Of a stretch of 64,000 bases of DNA, positions 29,605-38,125 are shown one piece after another. The notes under the pieces are model-generated. The model saw only the letters and a program-made list of their open reading frames with translations, ran no database searches and was not told the origin of the DNA. A program made the position numbers and the translations under genes. This DNA comes from an uncultured Tateyamaria sp. GTDB taxonomy: Bacteria > Pseudomonadota > Alphaproteobacteria > Rhodobacterales > Rhodobacteraceae. The stretch lies in NCBI RefSeq assembly GCF_947503705.1, contig NZ_CANNES010000008.1:1-64000 (forward strand), in the 5' to 3' direction. Positions within the stretch are counted from its first letter, which is position 1; each line of letters begins with the position of its first letter.

Positions 29605-30902
29605 GCTTCGGTGGTCTCTTCGACCCGGCGCATCATTTGCATCAACACTGTTGCCACCAGACACATCACCAAAACGGTGCCCGCGAGCGCCAGCGGCGTG
29701 GCCGCGAACCCCATACTGATGACCGATGCCATTACCGCGCCCAGCACGGTGGACATCGACCCGATCACCGAGGCAGCCATACCCGCGATATGGCCCATCG
29801 GTTCCATCGCGATGGCGTTGAGGTTGGCGATGGTTAGTCCGCTTTGGAACATCACGCCGAACTGCCAAAAGACGTAAAAAGCAAAGACGCCGGGCATGTC
29901 GAACATCAGGAATAACACGAACGCGCCAGAAATCATCACCTGCGCCGTCAACGCCCAGGTGATGAGCCGCCGCATGCCGAAACGCCCGACGATGGCAGCG
30001 TTCAAAAGGCTCGACAGGCCAGAGATGGCCGCAATCGCGCCGAACCAATAGGGAAAGCTGTCTGCGCGATCAAAGGCCACCTCAAAGATCGGCTGCACCA
30101 TGGTGAGGATCGAAAAGAGGATCGTCATCATCAGGGTTTGGACCACAATCGAAAGCCGCACAGTCGGATGAATGACCATCTGCCGTAATGCGTCTATCAT
30201 CAATGCCCATTTCAGCGGGCGGCGCTCCTCAACAGGGAGCGATTCTCGCATCCGTGTACCAAACCAGATCCACAGGATCAGACCAAAAAGCAAAAAAGCG
30301 CCAAAGATCATCCGCCACCCAAAGGCAGCGGTGATGAGGTCCCCGATCAGCGGCGCGATGCCCGGTACAAGCAAGAAGACCATCATCGTCAGCGACAAGA
30401 TGCTTGCCATGGACCGCCCGGAATAGAGGTCTCGGATGATGGCGGCACCGACAACACGCGGGCCTGATGCGCCGAGGCCCTGCAAAACACGTGCGGCCAG
30501 CATCATTTCAAGGCTGGGGGAAATCCAGCTGAGCACTGCCCCAACCGCATATATGGCCAGACCGATATAGAGCACTGGCTTGCGCCCATAAGCATCCGAG
30601 AGCGGCCCCATGAAAAACGTACCGACACCCATGCCGATCACGAAAAAGGTCAGGATCAATGCAGCCTGCGATGTGCCGCCCGGCGCAATGTCAGCGGCGA
30701 TTTCGGGCAATGCCGGCAACATCGCGTCGATGGAAAACGCAATGGTCGCGAACATCATCGCCATCAACGCGATGAACTCCACCTTGCTCAGGTTTTGGCC
30801 TTTTGGACTGTCTTCGGACGAAATGGTGAGCACCTTGGATCGACGCGCATTCGCGTCATATTGGCGCGAACACTTGGCGTTGGCAACGACCATTGGTTGC
30901 AT
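29601..30902 (-). CDS. Bcr/CflA-family multidrug MFS exporter
   Basis: A protein of about 433 residues with twelve hydrophobic segments, of the Bcr/CflA drug-resistance branch of the major facilitator superfamily. The loop 2-3 signature GPLSDAYGRKPVLYIGL and the motif RVLQGLGASGPRVV are diagnostic; family members export sulfonamides, bicyclomycin, chloramphenicol or small metabolites by proton antiport. A long hydrophilic N-terminus (about 45 residues) precedes the first helix. The start could be the ATG at 30902 or a GTG at 30920, or lie further inside. Confidence 0.88.
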   Translation of the reverse strand: MQPMVVANAKCSRQYDANARRSKVLTISSEDSPKGQNLSKVEFIALMAMMFATIAFSIDAMLPALPEIAADIAPGGTSQAALILTFFVIGMGVGTFFMGPLSDAYGRKPVLYIGLAIYAVGAVLSWISPSLEMMLAARVLQGLGASGPRVVGAAIIRDLYSGRSMASILSLTMMVFLLVPGIAPLIGDLITAAFGWRMIFGAFLLFGLILWIWFGTRMRESLPVEERRPLKWALMIDALRQMVIHPTVRLSIVVQTLMMTILFSILTMVQPIFEVAFDRADSFPYWFGAIAAISGLSSLLNAAIVGRFGMRRLITWALTAQVMISGAFVLFLMFDMPGVFAFYVFWQFGVMFQSGLTIANLNAIAMEPMGHIAGMAASVIGSMSTVLGAVMASVISMGFAATPLALAGTVLVMCLVATVLMQMMRRVEETTEA

Positions 30903-30941
30903 TTTGGCCTGACGCAACACTTTTTTGGTAACGTTTGGGGG

Positions 30942-31577
30942 CTAGGCGGCCCCCTCGCTCAGCTCGCCAATCACCCGTGCCCATAATTCGGGCGGCTGCG
31001 CGCCAGGCACGGCATGTTTACCACCCACGATAAAGGTGGGCACCGAGTTGACGCCCATCTGGCGGCTGTGCGCATCGCGCGCGGCGATGTCATCGCGGTC
31101 CGCATCCGATTTCAGCAGCCGTTGCACCAGGGACGCGTCCATTTCGATCCCGTCGGCAATATCGGCCAGAACGTCATGATCCCCGATGTCACGGGTCTCG
31201 ACGAAATAGGCTTTGAACAGGGCCGAAACGGCAGCGGTCTGCTTGCCTTCGATCCCGGCCCAGTGGATCAGGCGGTGCGCGTCCATCGTGTTGGGCGTGC
31301 GCTTCATCCCCTCAAAGTCGATCTTGAGCCCTGCTTTTTCGGCATGTTCGACCACGGGCGCATAGGCACGCACGGCCCCTTCCTTGCCGCCGAACTTGCC
31401 CTCAAGATAGGCACGCCTCCCCATCCCTTCGGGCGGCATGTCGGGGTTCAGCTGAAAGGGATGCCATTCGATGACAAAAGGGTGGTCTGGATGGGCAGCC
31501 AGCGCGCGGTCCAGATGTGCCTTGCCGATATAGCACCAAGGGCAGATCGGGTCGGACATGATGTCGAGTTTTACCAT
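30942..31577 (-). CDS. DsbA-family (FrnE-like) thiol oxidoreductase
   Basis: A 211-residue cytoplasmic protein with a thioredoxin fold and helical insertion, of the FrnE/2-hydroxychromene-2-carboxylate isomerase-like group. The active site CPWC is at C12-C15 and the cis-proline loop is NSVPTFIVGG near residue 180. There is no signal peptide, so it is not a periplasmic DsbA. FrnE of Deinococcus acts in oxidative-stress defence; the partner here is unknown. It lies 39 bases from the MFS gene on the same strand. Confidence 0.88.
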   Translation of the reverse strand: MVKLDIMSDPICPWCYIGKAHLDRALAAHPDHPFVIEWHPFQLNPDMPPEGMGRRAYLEGKFGGKEGAVRAYAPVVEHAEKAGLKIDFEGMKRTPNTMDAHRLIHWAGIEGKQTAAVSALFKAYFVETRDIGDHDVLADIADGIEMDASLVQRLLKSDADRDDIAARDAHSRQMGVNSVPTFIVGGKHAVPGAQPPELWARVIGELSEGAA

Positions 31578-31641
31578 GCGCCGTCCTTACCGCCTTGGGT
31601 CGTGATGTGCCAGTAGGTGCAACGTCACACCTGTGCGTGGT

Positions 31642-33156
31642 TTATTTCAAAAGGCTCGCCAGTTTGGGCAGCGCACGGCGCAGAATTTTGCCATTGCCGC
31701 CGGTAGGAATCTGATCGATGTGGAAATAGGCGCGGGGCCGTTTGTAACTGGCAAGCCTTTGAGCGGCGTGGGCCTGTAACAGGCTGGCATCCAGCGGTGC
31801 CTCGGCAGTATAGAAGGCCGCGATGACATAAGTGTCTGCCTTCACCTCGATCTGTGCGGCACCCACGCCTGTTACGCCCGGCGCGTCAGCCAAAGCGGCT
31901 TCCACCTCGACCGGGGACACCCGATAGCCGCCTGCGTTCATCATATCGTCGTTTCGCCCCAGATAGGTGATTTGCCCGTCCGCGCCCATCTGGCCGATAT
32001 CGCCGGTCAGGAACCATTCGCCCTGCATTTTGGCGGCCGTCTCGTCGGGCTGGTGCAAGTATCCGATCATCAGGCCGGGATCGCTTTGGTGCACAGCGAT
32101 GACGCCGGGCGTGTTGCGGGCAACCGGGCCTTCGCGCCCAAGGATCGCAACGCGACGCCCTGTCTGTGGTTGCCCCAAAGTCTCCGGATCGCCGGGGCGG
32201 CTGGGGCAAGACGAAACAAAGGTCGAGCATTCGGACATGCCGTAGGCTTCGTAAATCGGGGTGTTTGTCGCCTTCGTCCACGCGGTGCGCGTCGCCGGGG
32301 GCAGTTTTTCCCCGGCACTCAGGCCATGGCGCAGGTCGGGCAAATCGGGCAACATACCGCGCGCCAGCATTTGGCGATAAACGCCTGGAGCGGCAGCAAA
32401 GATCGTGGCGCGATGGTTTGCGAGCAACGGTCCCATTGCTTCGGGCAGGGTGCCCGGGGCTGGTATGAGGGCTGTGGCCCCAACGCTCCACGGGTCCATC
32501 AGCCCGGTGCCCAGTGTATAGGTCCAGTTGAACGCACCCGCATGCATCAACCGGTCCTGCGGCCGCAACCCGTACCAGCCGTCATACATCATCCGCCGGG
32601 CCGAAATCGCGCGATGCGCATGGGCCACCGCACGCGGCTGGCCAGAGGTGCCGGAGGTATAAATGACATATCCAAGCCGGTTCGGATCGCCCATATGCCA
32701 ATCAACGGGGGCAAGGCTACGCATCTGGTGCAATGCATCAAGGTCCACCTCGCGCGGACCGGGGGCAGACGCCACGGCGGGATCGCGCAACACAAGACGA
32801 GGCGAGAGATCAGCCACAATCCGGGCCACTTCGACCTCTGTAAGGGCGGACGACGTGGGCACAGGCACCAAACCGGCGGCCAGCGCGCCCAGGTAAGCGA
32901 TGGGAAAATCGATCGTATTGCCCAGCCGCATCAGCACCAAATCACCAGGCACGCAGCCCGCGTTCAAAAGCCCCGTGCCGGTGCCACGAACCGCATCGGA
33001 CAGGCGGCCATAGGTCCAGCTGTCCTTGTCATCGGCCCCCAGTATCGTCACAGCCGTTGCATCCGCGTCCGGTTTGGCGCCCGTTAGCACATAGGCGGCC
33101 ATGTTGAACGGGGCGGGGCAGGGTGGCGGCGGGCCTTGGTCGAAAACGCTTTGCAT
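31642..33156 (-). CDS. Acyl-CoA synthetase, AMP-dependent (benzoate-CoA-ligase-like)
   Basis: A 504-residue AMP-forming ligase. The phosphate-binding loop reads YTSGTSGQPRAVAHAHR, with Arg replacing the usual Lys after Pro. Other motifs are YGMSECSTF, GEWFLTGDIG and the C-terminal lysine in PTGGNGKILRRALP. The carboxylic acid substrate is unknown. The start MQSVFDQGPPPP at 33156 is chosen; the longer frame to 33228 would overlap the start of the divergent regulator at 33223. The regulator 66 bases away probably controls it. Confidence 0.88.
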   Translation of the reverse strand: MQSVFDQGPPPPCPAPFNMAAYVLTGAKPDADATAVTILGADDKDSWTYGRLSDAVRGTGTGLLNAGCVPGDLVLMRLGNTIDFPIAYLGALAAGLVPVPTSSALTEVEVARIVADLSPRLVLRDPAVASAPGPREVDLDALHQMRSLAPVDWHMGDPNRLGYVIYTSGTSGQPRAVAHAHRAISARRMMYDGWYGLRPQDRLMHAGAFNWTYTLGTGLMDPWSVGATALIPAPGTLPEAMGPLLANHRATIFAAAPGVYRQMLARGMLPDLPDLRHGLSAGEKLPPATRTAWTKATNTPIYEAYGMSECSTFVSSCPSRPGDPETLGQPQTGRRVAILGREGPVARNTPGVIAVHQSDPGLMIGYLHQPDETAAKMQGEWFLTGDIGQMGADGQITYLGRNDDMMNAGGYRVSPVEVEAALADAPGVTGVGAAQIEVKADTYVIAAFYTAEAPLDASLLQAHAAQRLASYKRPRAYFHIDQIPTGGNGKILRRALPKLASLLK

Positions 33157-33222
33157 GGGCCAAGCGCTAGCCGCCTGTGCGTGGCGTTGCAAGCCTCGGA
33201 ACAGCGTCCTATAGATGGGGTT

Positions 33223-33846
33223 ATGCAAGGAAAAGACCCCAAAACCCTGATCAAGATTGCGCGCGCCTCAGGCGGTGAAGAGCTTGGCGAAGCGCTCGAC
33301 CTCGGTGTGCGTGTGCGCGAATTGCGCAAAGCCCGCAATTGGACGCTGGAACAGGCCGCCAGCCAGGCAGGGTTGGCCCGCTCAACGCTTTCAAAAATCG
33401 AAAACGGGCAGATGTCGCCGACCTATGAAGCTTTGAAAAAGCTGGCGACTGGCCTTGAAATTTCGGTGCCACAACTTTTCACGCCTCCTGAAAAAGAGCA
33501 GGTGAACGGACGCATGGCCGTGACCAAATCGGGTGAAGGCAATGCGCATGCTACTGTCACTTATGAGCATGAGTTGTTGGCAGAAACGCTGACCAAGAAA
33601 ACCATGCTGCCCTATCGCGCTCGGGTGCGCGCCCGGTCAATGGAAGAGTTTGACGGCTGGGTCCGCCACGATGGCGAAGAATTTCTGTACGTGCTGACGG
33701 GGGTCATCCATCTCTATACCGAGTTTTACGAACCCATCGAGATGCGCCGCGGTGACAGCGCCTATTATGACGCAACCATGGGCCACAACGTGGTGTCCAC
33801 CAGCGACGAGGATGCGCTGATCTTGTGGGTCACGTCGCTGGCCTAA
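33223..33846 (+). CDS. XRE-family transcriptional regulator with C-terminal cupin domain
   Basis: A 207-residue DNA-binding protein: an XRE/Cro helix-turn-helix at about residues 28-85 (LEQAASQAGLARSTLSKIEN) and a cupin sensor domain at about 125-205 (HDGEEFLYVLTG, RGDSAYYDATMGHNV). Such proteins usually repress neighbouring catabolic genes until a small acid or thioester binds the cupin. It diverges from the acyl-CoA synthetase with 66 bases between, so that gene is the likeliest target. The ATG at 33223 follows a weak ribosome-binding site; the frame is open upstream but overlaps the divergent gene. Confidence 0.9.
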   Translation: MQGKDPKTLIKIARASGGEELGEALDLGVRVRELRKARNWTLEQAASQAGLARSTLSKIENGQMSPTYEALKKLATGLEISVPQLFTPPEKEQVNGRMAVTKSGEGNAHATVTYEHELLAETLTKKTMLPYRARVRARSMEEFDGWVRHDGEEFLYVLTGVIHLYTEFYEPIEMRRGDSAYYDATMGHNVVSTSDEDALILWVTSLA

Positions 33847-33863
33847 GGCAGGCCATACATCAC

Positions 33864-34085
33864 TTAAGTTGTGTGAAAGTCCTGCGCTTTGGCAGCCAGG
33901 ATTGCATCAAACGCGGTGCGCGCTTCGTCCAGGGTCATGTCATGCGTGGCCGCCAGATAGCTTTCAAAGCGGTCTTGATCGCCCTTGAGGAAAGGCATTG
34001 CGCTTTTCTCAAGCTTTGGAAATTCATTGCGCAGAACGCCGTAGTTTTCGGCCCAGTTTTGGGTCAGGTCTGTCCAGTTCATCAT
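33864..34085 (-). CDS. Small conserved-looking protein of unknown function
   Basis: A 73-residue, highly charged, probably all-helical protein starting MMNWTDLTQNWAENYGVL and containing a regular helix such as DEARTAFDAILAAKAQ. I do not recognise a named family. There is no signal peptide or membrane segment. Its start overlaps the stop of the preceding small ORF by 4 bases (ATGA on the minus strand), so it is probably translated with the genes upstream, which begin with the solute-binding protein. It converges on the XRE regulator. Confidence 0.65.
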   Translation of the reverse strand: MMNWTDLTQNWAENYGVLRNEFPKLEKSAMPFLKGDQDRFESYLAATHDMTLDEARTAFDAILAAKAQDFHTT

Positions 34086-34297
34086 AAATCCCCATCAAGC
34101 AGCATCTGTGCGTACGTTTCCCCATCGCGCGCACTCGAATTAAACTTGGTTACGAACTTATTACAGTCGGACAATAGATCAAGGTTTTTCTGCGGTGCAG
34201 CAATCCAAATTTTGCCGCCTTCTCGCCCAGGTAGAATTGCCGAGGTGCCACCGTTGATCTGTGCCTGCCGGAAAAGGCGCAACACCCGTCCCGGCAT
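34082..34297 (-). CDS. Small hypothetical protein between the solute-binding protein and 33864-34085
   Basis: A 71-codon frame starting MPGRVLRLFRQAQINGG and ending AQMLLDGDL. It begins 7 bases after the stop of the solute-binding protein gene and ends in an ATGA overlap with the next small gene, which is the pattern of translated operon genes. The DNA is clearly more AT-rich than its neighbours, so an open frame this long is less likely by chance. Against it: no clear ribosome-binding site and no recognised family. Confidence 0.45.
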   Translation of the reverse strand: MPGRVLRLFRQAQINGGTSAILPGREGGKIWIAAPQKNLDLLSDCNKFVTKFNSSARDGETYAQMLLDGDL

Positions 34298-34304
34298 AGC
34301 GTCG

Positions 34305-36137
34305 TTAGTCCTGCCACCACCAGAATTGCGGCATCCAGTCCGGCCCATCCCCATAGATCGGAATGACCTCCGGATGCCGCATCTGAGACACATGGGCGAT
34401 CCGGCCTGTGGTAAACTGCCAAAACGGCACCACATAACGCCCGGAAATCAGCAACCGATCCAGAGCGCGTGTTGCGGCAATCGAATCCTCGCGCGTCGTC
34501 GCGGTCAGCATTTGCGTCACCATCGCATCAATCGCCGGGTCCTTTGCTCCCATCAGATTGGGCGTGCCATCCAGATCCGCTGCCTCAGAGCCCCAATAGA
34601 ACTTTTGCTCATTGCCCGGGCTCAGCGACATGGCGCGCCGATGATAGGTCATGTCGAAATCAAAGGTACCGGTGCGCGCGGTAAACTGCGCCCCATCCAC
34701 CAGATCCATCGTCACGTCGATGCCCATTTGGGTTAGCGCCTGCATATACAGATCAGCAATGGCGCGGTTTTGCGTACTGCTTTGATCCAGCAGGATCGAA
34801 AAGGCCATCGCCTCACCATCCGCATTGCGGAGTTTGCCGTCCTGGGTTGTCCACCCGGCGTCCTCCATCAAGCCAAGAGCGCGGCGCAGGCCTTTTCGGT
34901 TGCGCAGGGTACCGTCCGATACGGGTAATGCGTACCCCTCCATCACGCCGGGCAAAAGCTTGCCGTTGAACGGGGCCAGCAATTCGGCCACGCGGCCCTT
35001 TGCGGGTCCCGGCTCCATCGCCAAAGGAGAGTTGGAGAAATACGAGGTGATGCGTGGTTGGGCACCCCCCGTCAGCGTGTCGTTGATATATTCAAAGTTG
35101 AACGCCGTGATCAGAGCCTCGCGCACCCGCCAGTCGTCAAAGGGCGCGCGCCGGGTGTTCATCACAAAGCCGGTAATGCCGGAGGGTTTCTGGTGCTTGA
35201 TCTCGGTCTTGATGACGTCACCGCTTTCGACGCGGGGAAAGCTGTACTGGCTGGCCCATTTCTCGGCGTTGAACTCGCGCACGGCAGACACTTCGCCCGC
35301 CTTGAATGCCTCAAATACCACGTCACCGTCGCCGTAAAAGTCGATGGTGATCTCGTCGAAATTGAACGTGCCGCGCATAAAACTCAGGTCAGCGCCCCAA
35401 TAGTCCGGGTTGCGAGTCAGCACGACGTTGCGCGCGGCTTCATAGTCGGACACGACATAAGGGCCGGACCCGACAGGGATATCGGCAAGCTGCGCATCGC
35501 TAAAATCCTTACCCTCCCATTGGGCCTTTTGCAGGATTGGACGCATTCCGGCCAACAACGCCAGTTCACGGTTCTCTGTCGCACCAAAGTTGATCCTGAG
35601 GCTGCGCGGGCCGGTCTGTTCAATGCTCTCGATCTGGGTCCACAAGCTGGCATAGCGGCCATGACCCTGGGTGCCCAGCGTCTCGTAGGACCAGATTACA
35701 TCCTCGACCGTCACCGGGTTGCCGTCTGAAAAACGGGCCTCAGGGCGCAGTGTAAAGGACACCCAGGATCGGTCGTCAGGCACCTCAATCGATTCGGCCA
35801 GCAAGCCGTACAACGCAAATGGCTCACCCCGATTGCGGCCCATCAGGCTTTCATGGGTCAAAAAGCGCAACTGCCAGGGCACGTTGCCTTTCTGGATGTA
35901 AGGGTTGAGCGAATCAAAGCTGCCAGTATTGGCCAACGTAATCGACCCGCCCTTGGGCGCGTCGGGATTCGCATGCGGAAGGGACACAAAATCCGGTGGC
36001 AGCTGCGGTGCACCATACATAGCTATGCCATGGCTTGGCTCTGCTAGTGGTGCGCTCGCAGCAAAAACCGATCCGCACAGAATCAGACCCAGAGTTGCAA
36101 TCCGCACCCGACATTTTTGGAAAAAATCCCGCTCCAT
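34305..36137 (-). CDS. Extracellular solute-binding protein, family 5 (YejA-like)
   Basis: A 610-residue periplasmic binding protein of peptide-type ABC importers. It has a signal peptide (about residues 10-33, ending in a SAPLAEP-like region) and family 5 motifs such as PDAPKGGSITLANTGSFDSLNPY, PEARFSDGNPVTVEDV and GSGPYVVSDYEAARNVVLTRNPDYWG. YejA-type proteins bind oligopeptides such as microcin C, but usually precede yejB, yejE and yejF; here no permease or ATPase gene follows, only two small unknown genes. The ATG at 36137 gives the best leader. Confidence 0.9.
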   Translation of the reverse strand: MERDFFQKCRVRIATLGLILCGSVFAASAPLAEPSHGIAMYGAPQLPPDFVSLPHANPDAPKGGSITLANTGSFDSLNPYIQKGNVPWQLRFLTHESLMGRNRGEPFALYGLLAESIEVPDDRSWVSFTLRPEARFSDGNPVTVEDVIWSYETLGTQGHGRYASLWTQIESIEQTGPRSLRINFGATENRELALLAGMRPILQKAQWEGKDFSDAQLADIPVGSGPYVVSDYEAARNVVLTRNPDYWGADLSFMRGTFNFDEITIDFYGDGDVVFEAFKAGEVSAVREFNAEKWASQYSFPRVESGDVIKTEIKHQKPSGITGFVMNTRRAPFDDWRVREALITAFNFEYINDTLTGGAQPRITSYFSNSPLAMEPGPAKGRVAELLAPFNGKLLPGVMEGYALPVSDGTLRNRKGLRRALGLMEDAGWTTQDGKLRNADGEAMAFSILLDQSSTQNRAIADLYMQALTQMGIDVTMDLVDGAQFTARTGTFDFDMTYHRRAMSLSPGNEQKFYWGSEAADLDGTPNLMGAKDPAIDAMVTQMLTATTREDSIAATRALDRLLISGRYVVPFWQFTTGRIAHVSQMRHPEVIPIYGDGPDWMPQFWWWQD

Positions 36138-36216
36138 TTTGGCAACAATCCTCAATAACCCTTGTTTTATTCAGCATAACGCGGCCCGGACATAAGTGCA
36201 TTATCAAACTTTTAGC

Positions 36217-36246
36217 TTGGACTCTGCGCGCGGCATTGCTTATAAA
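36217..36246 (+). promoter_or_regulatory. Promoter of the small RNA candidate
   Basis: TTGGAC (36217-36222) and TATAAA (36241-36246) are separated by 18 bases, a near-consensus sigma-70 pair and one of the clearest in the window. Transcription would start at about 36252-36254. No plus-strand protein gene begins before the terminator at 36302. Confidence 0.6.
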
Positions 36247-36252
36247 GAGTGC

Positions 36253-36329
36253 ACTGCTCGATAGGTTTCTTGCCTGTATGAAACCTGCCTCAATAACTTA
36301 ACGCCAGCTTCGTGCTGGCGTTTTTTTTT
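36253..36329 (+). ncRNA. Candidate small regulatory RNA, about 77 nt
   Basis: Between a near-consensus promoter and a perfect intrinsic terminator lies a region of about 77 bases without a convincing gene. It would fold into a 5' stem-loop, AGGTTTC/GAAACCT at 36263-36286 with a 10-base loop, a short single-stranded CA- and U-rich linker, and the terminator hairpin with nine U residues. This two-hairpin plan with a long U tail is typical of Hfq-dependent small RNAs, and hfq is in this window. It could instead be an attenuated leader of the downstream 3-hydroxybutyrate dehydrogenase gene, 103 bases away. A 7-codon frame inside it is probably accidental. Confidence 0.6.
36302..36329 (+). terminator. 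Strong intrinsic terminator
   Basis: CGCCAGC and GCTGGCG form a perfect 7-base-pair stem around TTCGT, followed by nine consecutive T. It points to the end of a plus-strand transcript starting within the 164 bases upstream, since the nearest upstream gene runs the other way. Confidence 0.9.
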
Positions 36330-36431
36330 GACCTTCCGTGATAGCAAACTCCGCGCGCACCCCATTCCTTTCGCAGGTGCAGCATGACATGATGAAGCCA
36401 AATCCACTGACTTCGCAGCAGGAGCATCCCA

Positions 36432-37217
36432 ATGGCGTTCGAAATCTCACTCACCGGCAAGACGGCCGTGATCACCGGGTCCAATTCTGGCATCGGTCTG
36501 GGCATGGCATGGGAGCTTGCGCGCGCAGGTGCGGATGTTGTCCTCAACTCCTTTACGGACAATGACGACGACCATGCGCTGGCCAAACAGATCGCGGACG
36601 AGACGGGCACAAACGCCCGCTATATCCAGGGCGACATGAGCAAGGGCGACCAGTGCCGCGCGCTGATTGAAAAGGCTGGGGCCTGCGATATCCTGATCAA
36701 CAATGCGGGCATACAACACGTCGCTGCAATTCCCGATTTCGCAACCGAAAAATGGGATGCGATCATCGCCATCAACCTCAGCTCTGCCTTCCACACAACG
36801 GCGGCCGCGCTTCCCATGATGCGCGCTGCAGGCTGGGGCCGGGTGATCAACGTCTCCTCCGCACACGGGCTGACGGCTTCGCCCTACAAATCTGCCTATA
36901 TCGCTGCGAAACATGGGATCATTGGCCTGACCAAGACGACAGCACTCGAAACAGCCCAGGAGCCGATTACCGCCAATGCCATTTGCCCGGGCTATGTACT
37001 GACGCCGATCGTGGAAAAGCAGATCCCGGACACGATGAAGGAATATGACATGAGCCGCGAAGACGTGATCCAAAACGTCATGCTGAAACGGCAACCGTCC
37101 AAAGAGTTCGCCACAACCGAACAACTGGGCGGTACGGCTGTCTTCCTTTGCTCAGCATCCGCCGACCAGATCACTGGCACCACGATCAGCGTGGATGGCG
37201 GATGGACTGCGCTCTGA
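36432..37217 (+). CDS. bdhA: 3-hydroxybutyrate dehydrogenase (SDR family)
   Basis: A 261-residue short-chain dehydrogenase that oxidises D-3-hydroxybutyrate to acetoacetate, used in polyhydroxybutyrate and ketone-body turnover. It has the cofactor loop TGSNSGIG (15-22), NNAG (90-93) and the catalytic triad S143, Y156 and K160 in SAYIAAKHG. The opening FEISLTGKTAVITGSNSGIG and the ending ISVDGGWTAL are typical of 3-hydroxybutyrate dehydrogenases. An AGGAG ribosome-binding site precedes the ATG at 36432. A small-RNA-like transcript ends about 100 bases upstream. Confidence 0.92.
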   Translation: MAFEISLTGKTAVITGSNSGIGLGMAWELARAGADVVLNSFTDNDDDHALAKQIADETGTNARYIQGDMSKGDQCRALIEKAGACDILINNAGIQHVAAIPDFATEKWDAIIAINLSSAFHTTAAALPMMRAAGWGRVINVSSAHGLTASPYKSAYIAAKHGIIGLTKTTALETAQEPITANAICPGYVLTPIVEKQIPDTMKEYDMSREDVIQNVMLKRQPSKEFATTEQLGGTAVFLCSASADQITGTTISVDGGWTAL

Positions 37218-37220
37218 TAG

Positions 37221-37250
37221 GCTTCTTCTCTTTAAAAATACTCCCGCCGG
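37221..37250 (-). repeat. Copy of the TATTT intergenic motif (reverse orientation)
   Basis: Read on the minus strand, the sequence is CAGGAGCCTCCGGCGGGAGT followed by ATTTTTAAAG, with the same CCTCCG-GGGAGTATTT core as the copies at 42763 and 46369. It lies between the convergent bdhA and DUF502 genes. Confidence 0.5.
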
Positions 37251-37295
37251 AGGCTCCTGGCCTGACAAGCCAGACAAACGGCAGATCATGATCCC

Positions 37296-37319
37296 GCGCA
37301 GGCCCGTCAGGGCCTGCGC
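37296..37319. terminator. Strong hairpin between convergent bdhA and DUF502 genes
   Basis: GCGCAGGCCC and GGGCCTGCGC form a perfect 10-base-pair stem with a GTCA loop, 22 bases past the DUF502 stop. No T-run follows on either strand. It may act as a two-way barrier or message-end stabiliser. Confidence 0.5.
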
Positions 37320-37340
37320 CCTTGCACGCCGCAGGCGCAC

Positions 37341-38051
37341 TTACTTAGGCGGGGGCTGGGTCGGGTCCTTGCCATTGGGGTACACCAAGCCCGCAGAAAT
37401 CACCAACTTCGCTGCATCCTCAACCGTCATATCCAGTTCGATCACATCCTCCGCCGGAAAGAACAGCAAAAAGCCCGAGGTCGGGTTTGGCGTCGTGGGG
37501 ACAAAGATGCTGTAAAGCGATCCGGTATTGCCCGCACGATCACTGACCTCACCCTTGGCCGTGGTCGAGATAAAGCCGATGGCCCAGATCCCCTTGCGCG
37601 GATATTCAATCAGGCAGGCCTTCTCGAACGACCGCTCGGATTGGGCAAAGATCGTCTCGGAGATCTGCTTGATCCCCGAATAGATCGACCGGACCACAGG
37701 CGTGCGTTCCACAAGGCTCTCCGCCCAACGGATCAGCGACCGACCGATATAGCCTTTGGCCACCCATCCGATAAAGATCGTAAAAAGCAGGAAAATCACA
37801 ACGCCGATGCCGCGTACGTTGATCTGCACCGATGGGTCCAGACCCAAATAAGTCTGGATCAGCTTGTCAGGTTGATATTGCACCGGCACCAGCGGCAGGA
37901 CGAAACCGTCGATCCAGCCCACAACGGACCAGATCAACCAAACGGTCAGGCCCACAGGCGCAATCACGACCAAGCCGGTCAAGAACGAGGCCCGCAGCCG
38001 GGAAAACAGGCTCGGGCGGCGGGGTTGTTCAGGATCGAAGGGCGTGTTCAT
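37341..38051 (-). CDS. DUF502 membrane protein
   Basis: A 236-residue inner-membrane protein of family DUF502. Two hydrophobic helices are clear (about residues 22-48 and 83-103), followed by a soluble C-terminal domain. Family signatures seen are SFLTGLVVIAPVGLTVWLIW, VRSIYSGIKQISETI and the late FVPTTPNPTSGFLLFFP segment. Function is unknown; LIKE COV plant relatives are only distantly informative. The start at 38051 is the only good one. Its 3' side carries a perfect hairpin. Confidence 0.9.
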   Translation of the reverse strand: MNTPFDPEQPRRPSLFSRLRASFLTGLVVIAPVGLTVWLIWSVVGWIDGFVLPLVPVQYQPDKLIQTYLGLDPSVQINVRGIGVVIFLLFTIFIGWVAKGYIGRSLIRWAESLVERTPVVRSIYSGIKQISETIFAQSERSFEKACLIEYPRKGIWAIGFISTTAKGEVSDRAGNTGSLYSIFVPTTPNPTSGFLLFFPAEDVIELDMTVEDAAKLVISAGLVYPNGKDPTQPPPK

Positions 38052-38125
38052 GAATGGTCCGGGACGACTCTCTGCAATCTAGTTAGGGGAAGGGGCACGG
38101 CACTACAATGGCTGCTGCCGCGTTC

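Noticed and set aside
31972-33087. 371-codon plus-strand open frame opposite the acyl-CoA synthetase
   Set aside because: Antisense shadow of a complete AMP-ligase gene; composition is not protein-like.
36278-36301. Seven-codon frame (MKPASIT) ending right at the terminator in the small RNA candidate
   Set aside because: It could be a leader peptide, but it lacks a ribosome-binding site and its start lies inside the hairpin arm, so chance is the better explanation.
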